Origin: Methylopila turkensis
GTDB lineage: Bacteria; Pseudomonadota; Alphaproteobacteria; Rhizobiales; Methylopilaceae
Length of the DNA: 64,000 nt
Reading direction: 5' to 3'
Assembly: GCF_027922325.1 (NCBI RefSeq)
Contig: NZ_BSFL01000001.1
Location: 248,001 to 312,000 of the forward strand
In this document: one piece after another, positions 33,422 to 41,162 of the stretch
Position numbering within the stretch: the first letter of the stretch is position 1
Layout of the letters: every line of letters starts with the position of its first letter
Notes under the pieces: model-generated
Database searches by the model: none
What the model saw: only the letters and a program-made list of their open reading frames with translations
Told to the model about the DNA's origin: nothing
Made by a program: the position numbers and the translations under genes

Positions 33422-34660
33422 TCAAGGCCGGGACAGGTGAGGCTGCGCGACCGCGTCCAGCAGCGCCGAAACCTCGTCCGCGCCGGCGGGAAAGCCGGCT
33501 GCGATCCACGCCTCCTCCGCGGCCTTGAGCGCCTGTCCGAGCGCCGGACCGGCGGAGACGCCGCGTGCCAGGAAGTCCTTCGCCGCGAACGGCGGCGCCG
33601 GCGGCGGCCAGCGCTCGGGCAGCGCGAGAAGCTCGGCCCAACCCGCATCGCCCTCCCCGGCCCCAGCCTCGGCGCGGGCGAGCGTCGCGCGGTCGCGGAA
33701 CGCCGGCGCCCCGAGCCGATAGAGCGCGACCCTCGCGGCGGCCTCCCCCATGGCCGGCGCGAGCGGGGGGCGGGCGTCGCCGATCGCCGCGAGCCGACGC
33801 GCCTCCGCCTTGGAAAGTCGTAGCCGCTCCTGCAGCCGCTCCGCGTCCTCGGCCACGAACAGCCCGAGCGCGGCCAGCCGCAGAAGAGCGTCGCCGCCAG
33901 CGTCGAGGGCCGCCAGCCTTTCGAAACGCACGAGACGCGCCACGCCGCCCAGCACGAGGCCGAGCAGTCCCGCCTCCGCCATCACCCGCACGGTCGCCGG
34001 CGCGTCGGGGGCGACTAGCAGCTTCAGCAATTCGGCCCGGACGCGTTCGCGCGAGAGCCGGCGCAGCCCGGCGCGGTTCGCGATCGCCGCATGAAACCCG
34101 GCGGCGTCGATCGGTCCACGGGCGAAACGGGCGTGGAAGCGGAAGAAGCGCAGGATGCGCAGATAATCCTCGCGGATGCGCTCGTCCGGATCCCCGATGA
34201 ACCGCGCGCGGCCGGCTCGGAGATCGTCGAGACCGCCGACATGGTCGTGCACATGGCCGGCGCGGTCGAGGTAGAGGCCGTTCATGGTGAGGTCGCGCCG
34301 GGCCGCGTCCTCCGCCCAGTCGCGGGTGAAGGCGACCGTGGCGCGACGGCCGTCGGTCGCGACGTCGCGGCGCAGCGTCGTGACCTCGAACGGGTGGCCG
34401 CGCGCGATCACGGTCACGGTGCCATGGTCGAGCCCGGTCGGCGCGGTCTTCCAGCCGGCGGCGGACGCGCGGCGGACGACCTCATCCGGCGTGGCGGTGG
34501 TGGCGATGTCGACGTCGCCGCGCGGCAGGCCAAGCGCGGCGTCCCGCACCGCGCCGCCCGCGATCCGGGCCTCCTCGCCGTCCGAGTCGAGAACGGCGAG
34601 TAGGTCGGAGAGCGGCCGCTTGGCGAGCCAGGGCGCATCGATCCGCGCCGTCGCAGTCAT
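33422..34660 (-). CDS. CCA tRNA nucleotidyltransferase / poly(A)-polymerase family
   Basis: 412 residues of the class II nucleotidyltransferase family. GGAVRDAALGLPRGDVDIATTATPDEV carries the metal-binding Asp pair (DVD), and LRRD near 97 and DAARRDLTMNGLYLD, then GDPDERIREDYLRILRFFRFHARF are the nucleotide-binding and neck motifs. The C-terminal half is all helical. It adds or repairs the CCA end of tRNA. Its start overlaps the DUF6111 stop by four bases. Confidence 0.93.
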   Translation of the reverse strand: MTATARIDAPWLAKRPLSDLLAVLDSDGEEARIAGGAVRDAALGLPRGDVDIATTATPDEVVRRASAAGWKTAPTGLDHGTVTVIARGHPFEVTTLRRDVATDGRRATVAFTRDWAEDAARRDLTMNGLYLDRAGHVHDHVGGLDDLRAGRARFIGDPDERIREDYLRILRFFRFHARFARGPIDAAGFHAAIANRAGLRRLSRERVRAELLKLLVAPDAPATVRVMAEAGLLGLVLGGVARLVRFERLAALDAGGDALLRLAALGLFVAEDAERLQERLRLSKAEARRLAAIGDARPPLAPAMGEAAARVALYRLGAPAFRDRATLARAEAGAGEGDAGWAELLALPERWPPPAPPFAAKDFLARGVSAGPALGQALKAAEEAWIAAGFPAGADEVSALLDAVAQPHLSRP

Positions 34661-34932
34661 TCTCGGCCCGGCTCCGTGATCCGGCCCGGCACGAACACGC
34701 CGTCCTTCATGTGCGCGGGAACGTACGACGCCTTGGTCGAGCCGCCGCTGGTGAGGCCGAGCGCGAACAGGCTGCCGACCGTCAGCGCGACGCCGGCCGC
34801 GACCAGCCAGGCGAGCGGCACGCCGCGCCAGCGCTCCGGAGCGCGCCAGCCGTGGCCGGCGAAATGCAGCCAGATCCCATAGGCGATGAACGGGGCCAGA
34901 AACAGCAGCGCCTGGAAGAGGATGCGGGACAT
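34657..34932 (-). CDS. DUF6111 small membrane protein
   Basis: 91 residues with two membrane spans (ILFQALLFLAPFIAYGIWL and GVPLAWLVAAGVALTVGSLFALGL) and a cytosolic or periplasmic tail KASYVPAHMKDGVFVPGRI. The MSRILFQALLFLAPF start is typical of this family, which in Hyphomicrobiales sits between a Nudix gene and a CCA-adding enzyme. Both ends overlap neighbours by ATGA and similar. No biochemical role is known. Confidence 0.85.
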   Translation of the reverse strand: MSRILFQALLFLAPFIAYGIWLHFAGHGWRAPERWRGVPLAWLVAAGVALTVGSLFALGLTSGGSTKASYVPAHMKDGVFVPGRITEPGRE

Positions 34933-35570
34933 CAGCCGTAGAGCCTTTCGTAGAGGTTCCGCAGCAGGCCCGCGGTCACCCCCCAGATATGGCGTTCGCG
35001 CCACGGCATGTGGTGAACTTTTCGCAAGCCGCCGGCCCATTCGCGCATCTCGACGCTGTGGTTCTCCTCCCGCATCAGAAAGCCGAGCGGAACTTCGAAG
35101 GCGTCGTCGACCTCGTCCGGCGACAGCCGCAGCACGTAGCGCGGATCGATCTCCGCGACGCAGCCGACGATCGCGAAGCCGGAATTGGTGACGTAGAGGT
35201 CGAGATAGCCGAGCGGTCGAACGAGCCGGGCGTCGAGCCCGATCTCCTCCTCCGCCTCTCTGAGAGCCGCCGCGAGCGACGAGGCGTCGGACGGCTCGCG
35301 CTTGCCGCCGGGAAACGAGATTTGGCCGGCGTGCACCGGCAGATGCTTCGCGCGCTGGGTGAAGAGCAGTTGCGGTTCATCGCGGGCGACCAGGCCGACC
35401 AGCACCGCCGCCGCGCGCGGGACCCGGTCCGGCGCGAGCAGCGCGTGCTCGCCGATCGGCACGGTCTCGGGGTCGTCCGGGTCCGGCGCATGGGCGAGGA
35501 GGCGCGACGCGGCGCGGTCGCGAAAGTCGGCGAGCGAGAACGGCGCGGCGGCGGCGCGGACGTCGTTCAC
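34932..35570 (-). CDS. CoA pyrophosphatase, Nudix family (NudL-like)
   Basis: 212 residues. The Nudix box is GGKREPSDASSLAAALREAEEEIGL (residues about 95-119), written in its pieces GGKREPSDASS and REAEEEIGL. The preceding LLFTQRAKHLPVHAGQISFPGG is the UPF0035 signature of CoA-pyrophosphatases, which split CoA into 4'-phosphopantetheine and 3',5'-ADP. It starts inside the end of the DUF1285 gene (overlap of four bases) and its stop overlaps the DUF6111 start. Confidence 0.92.
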   Translation of the reverse strand: MNDVRAAAAPFSLADFRDRAASRLLAHAPDPDDPETVPIGEHALLAPDRVPRAAAVLVGLVARDEPQLLFTQRAKHLPVHAGQISFPGGKREPSDASSLAAALREAEEEIGLDARLVRPLGYLDLYVTNSGFAIVGCVAEIDPRYVLRLSPDEVDDAFEVPLGFLMREENHSVEMREWAGGLRKVHHMPWRERHIWGVTAGLLRNLYERLYG

Positions 35571-36148
35571 GCCGACGCCTCGGGCAGCGCGAAGAACCGC
35601 CCGCCGCCCCAGACGCCGAGCACGCCGTCGCGCTCCTCGGCAAGCTCGACGAGGTCGTAGACGGCCGAGCGCGCGACCAGCGCCCAGAGATCGGAGCGGA
35701 TATGGACGTAGGGCTTGAAGCCGCCGTCTGCCGCCGTCTCGAACCTAAGCGCATGGCCCTCGCCCACGTCGACCACCTCGTCCACGTTGGTGCGGAAGCG
35801 GATGCGGCGCCTCTCGCCCTCGCCTTCGCTCGCCATCTCCACGGCGAGGAAGGGCGCGTCCTCGACCGTGATGTCGAGCTTCTCCGCGGGGGTGACCAGT
35901 ACATAGCCGTCCGGATCACGCCGCAGCACGGTCGAGAACAGCTTCACCAGCGCCGGACGGCGGATGGGCGAGCCCTCGTAGATCCAGGACCCGTCGGCGC
36001 GGATGACAAGATCGAGCGCGCCGCAGCGCTCCGGGCTCCACTTGTGCACAGGCGCGACGCCGCGGGAACAGGCCTCGCGGGCGGCGTCGGCGAGCGCCTG
36101 CATACGATCGGGCGCGGCGGCTGCGGCGGCGTGGTCTTCGGCCATCAC
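35567..36148 (-). CDS. DUF1285 protein
   Basis: 193 residues of the DUF1285 family: DLVIRADGSWIYEGSPIRRPALVKLFSTVL near residue 45, LVTPAEKLDITVEDAPFLAVEM, and DGGFKPYVHIRSDLWALVARSAVYDLVELA. The fold has two small beta-rich domains and is found across alphaproteobacteria next to CoA pyrophosphatase genes. No enzyme activity is known. It is first in the four-gene overlapping operon. Either of two adjacent ATG codons (36148, 36145) could start it. Confidence 0.88.
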   Translation of the reverse strand: MMAEDHAAAAAAPDRMQALADAAREACSRGVAPVHKWSPERCGALDLVIRADGSWIYEGSPIRRPALVKLFSTVLRRDPDGYVLVTPAEKLDITVEDAPFLAVEMASEGEGERRRIRFRTNVDEVVDVGEGHALRFETAADGGFKPYVHIRSDLWALVARSAVYDLVELAEERDGVLGVWGGGRFFALPEASA

Positions 36149-36360
36149 GTTCGGTTTACGCTCCTCATGGGCGGAAATGGGCCTTGGTCTCGCCCCTTTC
36201 CTGCTCTCTGCCTAACGTTAAGGCGGCGACCGCGCGCGGTCAGCCTCCGCGCAACGCCCGGCCCTCGACCTTTAGCCCAAAGGGCGCAAGGCTTGCATTG
36301 TGGGCCATACGGTCGTCCGATGCGTAACAGTCCGGCGACACAGCATGCGAGGAAAGCTCC

Positions 36361-37371
36361 ATGATCCAGGCGGCAAGCGACGGCGCGACCGATCTCGACG
36401 CGGCCATCGTCAAGGGCGCGGAAGCGATCGGCGGCCATGTCGCGGCGGCCCGCGCCGCCATCGGACAGGTGATCTACGGCCAGGACCAGGTGGTCGACCG
36501 CGCGCTGCTCACCGTGCTCTGCGGCGGCCACGCGCTGCTCGTCGGCGTGCCGGGCCTCGCCAAGACGAAGCTCGTGGAGGCGCTCGGCACCGTGCTCGGC
36601 CTCGATGCGCGCCGCGTACAGTTCACGCCGGACCTGATGCCCTCCGACATTCTCGGCTCCGAGGTGCTGGAGGAGGACGATCATGGCCGCCGCTCGTTCC
36701 GCTTCGTCTCCGGCCCGATCTTCGCCCAGCTCCTGATGGCGGACGAGATCAACCGCGCGAGCCCGCGCACCCAGTCCGCGCTGCTGCAGGCGATGCAGGA
36801 GTACCACGTCACCGTCGCCGGCCACCGTTACGACCTGCCGCGCCCGTTTCACGTGCTCGCGACCCAGAACCCGCTGGAGCAAGAGGGCACCTACCCGCTG
36901 CCGGAGGCGCAGCTCGACCGCTTTCTGATGCAGATCGACGTCGGCTATCCCGACCGCGACGCCGAACGCCGCATCCTGCTCGCGACCACCGGCGCCGAGG
37001 AGGCGAAGCCGAGAGCCGCCATGTCCGCCGACGACCTGCTGTCGGCCCAGCGGCTGGTGCGGCGCCTGCCAGTCGGCGAATCGGTCGTCGAGGCGATCCT
37101 CGACCTGGTCCGCTCCGCCCGGCCCGAGACCGCCGAAAAGGGCTTCGCCGACAAGATCGCCTGGGGCCCTGGCCCGCGCGCGAGCCAGTCGCTGATGCTG
37201 GCGGTGCGCGCCCGCGCCCTGCTCGACGGCCGCTTCGCGCCCTCGATCGACGACGTCGCGGCGCTCGCCGATCCCGTCCTCAAGCACCGCATGGCGCTCA
37301 CCTTCTCCGCCCGGGCCGACGGAGACACGCTCGACGGCTTGATCGGCAAGCTCGTCGAGCGGCTCGGCTGA
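36361..37371 (+). CDS. MoxR-family AAA+ ATPase
   Basis: 336 residues. Walker A is GVPGLAKTKL (with Ala and Lys in a slightly unusual setting), Walker B LLMADEINRASPRTQSALLQAMQE, sensor 1 VLATQNPLEQEGTYPLPEAQLDRF, and a helical lid. MoxR ATPases act with VWA or DUF58 proteins as chaperones for metal centres or membrane complexes; in methylotrophs MoxR aids methanol dehydrogenase assembly. GAGGAAAG precedes the ATG at 36361. It opens a four-gene operon with DUF58, DUF4159 and a second large membrane protein. Confidence 0.94.
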   Translation: MIQAASDGATDLDAAIVKGAEAIGGHVAAARAAIGQVIYGQDQVVDRALLTVLCGGHALLVGVPGLAKTKLVEALGTVLGLDARRVQFTPDLMPSDILGSEVLEEDDHGRRSFRFVSGPIFAQLLMADEINRASPRTQSALLQAMQEYHVTVAGHRYDLPRPFHVLATQNPLEQEGTYPLPEAQLDRFLMQIDVGYPDRDAERRILLATTGAEEAKPRAAMSADDLLSAQRLVRRLPVGESVVEAILDLVRSARPETAEKGFADKIAWGPGPRASQSLMLAVRARALLDGRFAPSIDDVAALADPVLKHRMALTFSARADGDTLDGLIGKLVERLG

Positions 37372-37376
37372 CGCCG

Positions 37377-38291
37377 ATGGCGGTGAGGACCGGGCTGGTC
37401 GATCCGTCCGAGACGCGCGTCGCGCCCCGGCATGAGGAAGCGGCGCTTCGCCTCGCCGGAAGCCTTCCGCGCCTTGTGGTCGCCGCCCGTCGCGCCTCCG
37501 CGACCGTGGTCCATGGCCTGCACGGCCGCCGCCGCTCCGGAACGGGCGAGAATTTCTGGCAGTTCCGGCGCTTCTCCGCCGGCGAGCCCGTCGGCCGGAT
37601 CGACTGGCGCCGCTCGGCCCGCGACGACCATCTCTACGTGCGCGAGCAGGAGTGGGAGGCCGCCCACACCGTCTGGATTTGGATCGACCGCTCCCGCAGC
37701 ATGGCGTTCCGCTCGAGCCTCTCGCCGGTTCCGAAGATCGAGCGCGCCGCGGTGCTGGGGCTCGCGCTCGCGGACGTGCTGGTGCGCGGCGGCGAGCGCG
37801 TCGGGCTGCTCGGCCTGACGCGGCCGACCGCGAGCCGAAACGCGGTCGAGACGCTGGCGCAGTCGCTCGGGGGCGCCGGCTCGGATGACTCTGGCCTGCC
37901 GCCCGCCGCGACGCCGATCGCGCGCCTGTCCGAGGCGATCCTGATCGGCGACCTGCTGGCGCCCGAGGCCGAGATCGCGGCCTCCGTCGGCAATCTCGCC
38001 GCGCGCGGCGGACGGGGCCACATGGTCATGATCGTCGATCCGGTCGAGGAGACCTTTCCCTTCACCGGGCGCACCGAATTCCACGATCCCGACGCGTCCG
38101 GCGTCCGGCTGGTCGCCGGCCGCGCCGAGGAATGGCGCCAGGGCTACGCGGAGCGGCTCGCCCGCCACCGCGCGGCGCTGGCCGAGATCGCGCGCCGCCA
38201 CGGCTGGAGCTTCACCATCCACCGCACAGACCGCCCGGCGACCGAGCCGCTGCTCGCGCTGCACGGCCGCCTCGCCGAGGCCGCGGCATGA
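37377..38291 (+). CDS. DUF58 protein (MoxR partner)
   Basis: 304 residues. The defining GRRRSGTGENFWQFRRFSAGEPVGRIDWRRSARDDHLYVREQEWE block is present around residues 50-95 (pieces GTGENFWQFRRFS and RIDWRRSARDDHLYVREQE). WIWIDRSRSMAF resembles a degenerate MIDAS (DxSxS) metal site of the VWA fold. These cytosolic proteins partner with MoxR ATPases. The gene starts five bases after moxR, and its stop overlaps the next start (ATGA), so stoichiometric expression is expected. Confidence 0.93.
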   Translation: MAVRTGLVDPSETRVAPRHEEAALRLAGSLPRLVVAARRASATVVHGLHGRRRSGTGENFWQFRRFSAGEPVGRIDWRRSARDDHLYVREQEWEAAHTVWIWIDRSRSMAFRSSLSPVPKIERAAVLGLALADVLVRGGERVGLLGLTRPTASRNAVETLAQSLGGAGSDDSGLPPAATPIARLSEAILIGDLLAPEAEIAASVGNLAARGGRGHMVMIVDPVEETFPFTGRTEFHDPDASGVRLVAGRAEEWRQGYAERLARHRAALAEIARRHGWSFTIHRTDRPATEPLLALHGRLAEAAA

Positions 38292-41152
38292 GCGCCCTTC
38301 CCCTCGCCTTCCTGAGCCCCTGGCTGCTGCTCGGCCTGCTCGCGCTGCCGGCGCTGTGGCTGCTGCTCCGGCTGACGCCCCCGAAGCCCCGAAGGGTCGA
38401 CTTTCCGCCGCTCCGTCTGCTGCTCGAGGTCGCCGCCAAGCGCGAGACGCCGGTGACGACGCCCTGGTGGCTGCTGCTGCTCAGGCTCGGCCTCGCCGCG
38501 CTGATCGTGCTGGCGCTGGCGAAGCCGGTGTGGAACCCCTCCGCTGCGGCGCCGGCCGGCTCCGGCCCGCTGCTGGTGGTGCTCGACAACGGCTGGGCGG
38601 CGGCGCCCGACTGGGACGAGCGGGTGCGGTCGGCCGAGGGCGCGATCTCGGCCGCGGGCGACGCCGGCCGCGGCGTGGCGCTGGTCGCGACCGCCGAAGC
38701 GCCGCGCGACGTCGGCCTCGCCACCGCGGACGAGGCGCGCGAGCGCCTGCGCGTTCTTCAGCCGGAGCCCTATTCGGCCGACCGGCGCGCGCATCTGCCG
38801 TCGATCGAGCGCTTCCTCGCCGCGAACCAGGAGGCGGAGGCGATCTGGATCGCGGACGGGCTCGGCGCGGGCGAAGCGCGTCCCTTCGCCGAGGCGCTGA
38901 AGACCGCGCTCGGAAGCCGGGCGCTGACGGTGCGGGTCGACCCGACGGGCTCCGCCCGCGGCCTCGCCGGCGCCGACAACACGCCGGCCGCAATGACCGT
39001 GAAGGCGCTGCGCGCCGAAGCGGCCGGGCCGGAGACGCTGCGCGTGCGCGCGCTCGACCTGCGCGGCCGGGCCCTCGGCGAGGCGGACGCCGCCTTCGGC
39101 GTCGGCGCGCGCGAGGCGACCGCGAGCTTTGAGATGCCAGTCGAACTCCGCAACGACGTCGCCCGGCTGGAGATCGTCGGCGCGGGCTCCGCGGGCGCGG
39201 TCCAGCTTCTCGACCGGCGCTCCAAGCGGCGCGCCGTCGGCGTCGTCACCGGCGCGACCGCCGACACCGCCCAGCCGCTGCTGTCGCCGACCTATTACGT
39301 CACCCGCGCGCTGAAGCCGTTCGCCGACGTGCGCGAGGCGCGCGGCCAGGGCGCGAGCGCCGCGGTCGAGAGCTTCATCGAGCAGAAGCTGCCGGTCATC
39401 ATGCTCGCCGACGTCGGCGCGCTGACGGAGACCGCGCGCGAACGCCTGCGGGGCTGGATCGACGCCGGCGGCGTGCTCGTGCGCTTCGCCGGCCCCCGCC
39501 TCGCCGGCGCGCCGGAAGACGGCCTGAGCCCGGTGCGCCTGCGTCAAGGCGGCCGCACGCTCGGCGGCGCGCTCGCCTGGGAGACGCCGCAGCCGCTCGC
39601 GAGCTTCGCCGCCGACGGCCCGTTCGCGCCGCTCGCCGTGCCCGGCGACGTGACGGTGAACCGGCAGGTGCTGGCCGAGCCCGACGCCGACCTGCCAGAC
39701 CGGGTGTGGGCGACGCTCGGCGACGGGACTCCGCTCGTCACCGGCGCACGCCAGAACAAGGGCATGACCGTGCTGTTCCACGTCACCGCCGACACCCGCT
39801 GGTCAAACCTCCCGCTTTCCGGCGCCTTCGTCGACATGCTGCGGCGCGTGGTCGATCTCGCAGGCTCCGGCCCCGCCCCGGCCGAGGCCGCTCCTGCGCA
39901 GGGCGCGGCCGCGGCGGGCCAGCCGGCGCAGCCCGCGCCGCAGGGTCCGCGCGCCACGCTGCCGCCGACGCGCACGCTCGACGGCTTCGGCGCGTTCCGC
40001 AACCCGCCGGCGACCGCGAAACCCGCGCCCGCCGAAGGCCGCGCCTTCGCCACCTTCGACAATCCGCCCGGCCTGTACGGTCCGGTGGACGCCGGCGTCG
40101 CGATCAACGCGATGCCGGCGAACGCGGCGCTTGCCCGGCTCGATCTGTCCGGCCTCGACGTCGGCGTGAGCGCCGTCGTCGTCGCCGAGCCTACTCCGGT
40201 CGCGCCTTGGCTGTTCACGGCGGCGGCGATCGTTGCGATCGTCGACGGGCTAATCGTGTTCCTGCTCGGCGGCGGCGCCGCGCTGCTGGCCCGGCGTCGG
40301 CCGCAGGCGGCCGCTTTGGCGCTGATCGCGGCGACGCTGGCGCTCGCGCTCAGCGGGCAGCCCGGCTTCGCGCAGCAGACCGCGCAGGCGCCCGCGAAGG
40401 CCGCCGACGCTTTCGACGAACGCTTCGCGCTCGAAGCGACGCTCGCCACCCGCTTCGCGTATGTGGCGACCGGCGATTTCGAGGTGGACCGCATCGCCAA
40501 GGCCGGCCTCGAAGGCCTGACCCAGTCGCTCGCCGCGCGCACCGCGCTCGAGCCCGGCGCGCCGATCGCGATCGACCCCGCCAAGGACGAGCTCGCCTTT
40601 TTCCCGCTGATCTATTGGCCGGTGACCGCCGACGCGGCCCAGCCCTCGCCGGAGGCGCTGGCCCGCATCGACGCCTACATGAAGCAGGGCGGCACCATCC
40701 TGTTCGACACCCGCGACGGCTTCACCGCCGGCGGCGGCGGGCCTGAGGGCGCGGCGCTGAAGCGGCTGCTGGAAGGGCTCGACGTGCCGGCGCTGGAGCC
40801 GGTGCCGCGCGACCACGTGCTGACCAAGGCGTTCTATCTGCTCGACGAGTTCCCCGGCCGCTACGCCGACAGCCCGCTCTGGGTCGAGACGCTGCCCGCG
40901 GCCGACGAGCGCGAGGAGCGCCCGGCGCGCGCGGGCGACGGCGTCTCGCCGGTGCTGATCACCGGCGCGGACCTCGCGGGCGCCTGGGCGATCGGCGCCG
41001 ACGGCCAGCCGCTGTTTCCGACCTCGAGCGACGAGCGGCAGCGCGAGATCGCCTATCGCGTCGGGGTCAACATCGTGATGTACACGCTGACAGGGAACTA
41101 CAAGGCCGACCAGGTCCACGTCCCCGCTCTGCTCGAAAGGCTCGGCCAGTGA
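38288..41152 (+). CDS. BatA-like and DUF4159 domain membrane protein
   Basis: 954 residues. The N-terminus is aerotolerance (BatA) type: FLSPWLLLGLLALPALWLLL, PPKPRRVDFPPLRLL and a second helix before a VWA-like region beginning LLVVLDNGWAAAPDW. A third hydrophobic segment (WLFTAAAIVAIVDGLIVFLLGGGAAL) precedes the C-terminal DUF4159 domain (FALEATLATRFAYVATGDF, LIYWPVTADAAQPSP, GGTILFDTRDG). Most of the protein faces the periplasm. The key Asp in the VWA site is followed by NGW rather than SxS, so metal binding may be lost. Confidence 0.9.
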   Translation: MSALPLAFLSPWLLLGLLALPALWLLLRLTPPKPRRVDFPPLRLLLEVAAKRETPVTTPWWLLLLRLGLAALIVLALAKPVWNPSAAAPAGSGPLLVVLDNGWAAAPDWDERVRSAEGAISAAGDAGRGVALVATAEAPRDVGLATADEARERLRVLQPEPYSADRRAHLPSIERFLAANQEAEAIWIADGLGAGEARPFAEALKTALGSRALTVRVDPTGSARGLAGADNTPAAMTVKALRAEAAGPETLRVRALDLRGRALGEADAAFGVGAREATASFEMPVELRNDVARLEIVGAGSAGAVQLLDRRSKRRAVGVVTGATADTAQPLLSPTYYVTRALKPFADVREARGQGASAAVESFIEQKLPVIMLADVGALTETARERLRGWIDAGGVLVRFAGPRLAGAPEDGLSPVRLRQGGRTLGGALAWETPQPLASFAADGPFAPLAVPGDVTVNRQVLAEPDADLPDRVWATLGDGTPLVTGARQNKGMTVLFHVTADTRWSNLPLSGAFVDMLRRVVDLAGSGPAPAEAAPAQGAAAAGQPAQPAPQGPRATLPPTRTLDGFGAFRNPPATAKPAPAEGRAFATFDNPPGLYGPVDAGVAINAMPANAALARLDLSGLDVGVSAVVVAEPTPVAPWLFTAAAIVAIVDGLIVFLLGGGAALLARRRPQAAALALIAATLALALSGQPGFAQQTAQAPAKAADAFDERFALEATLATRFAYVATGDFEVDRIAKAGLEGLTQSLAARTALEPGAPIAIDPAKDELAFFPLIYWPVTADAAQPSPEALARIDAYMKQGGTILFDTRDGFTAGGGGPEGAALKRLLEGLDVPALEPVPRDHVLTKAFYLLDEFPGRYADSPLWVETLPAADEREERPARAGDGVSPVLITGADLAGAWAIGADGQPLFPTSSDERQREIAYRVGVNIVMYTLTGNYKADQVHVPALLERLGQ

Positions 41153-41162
41153 GGGGTGCGCG

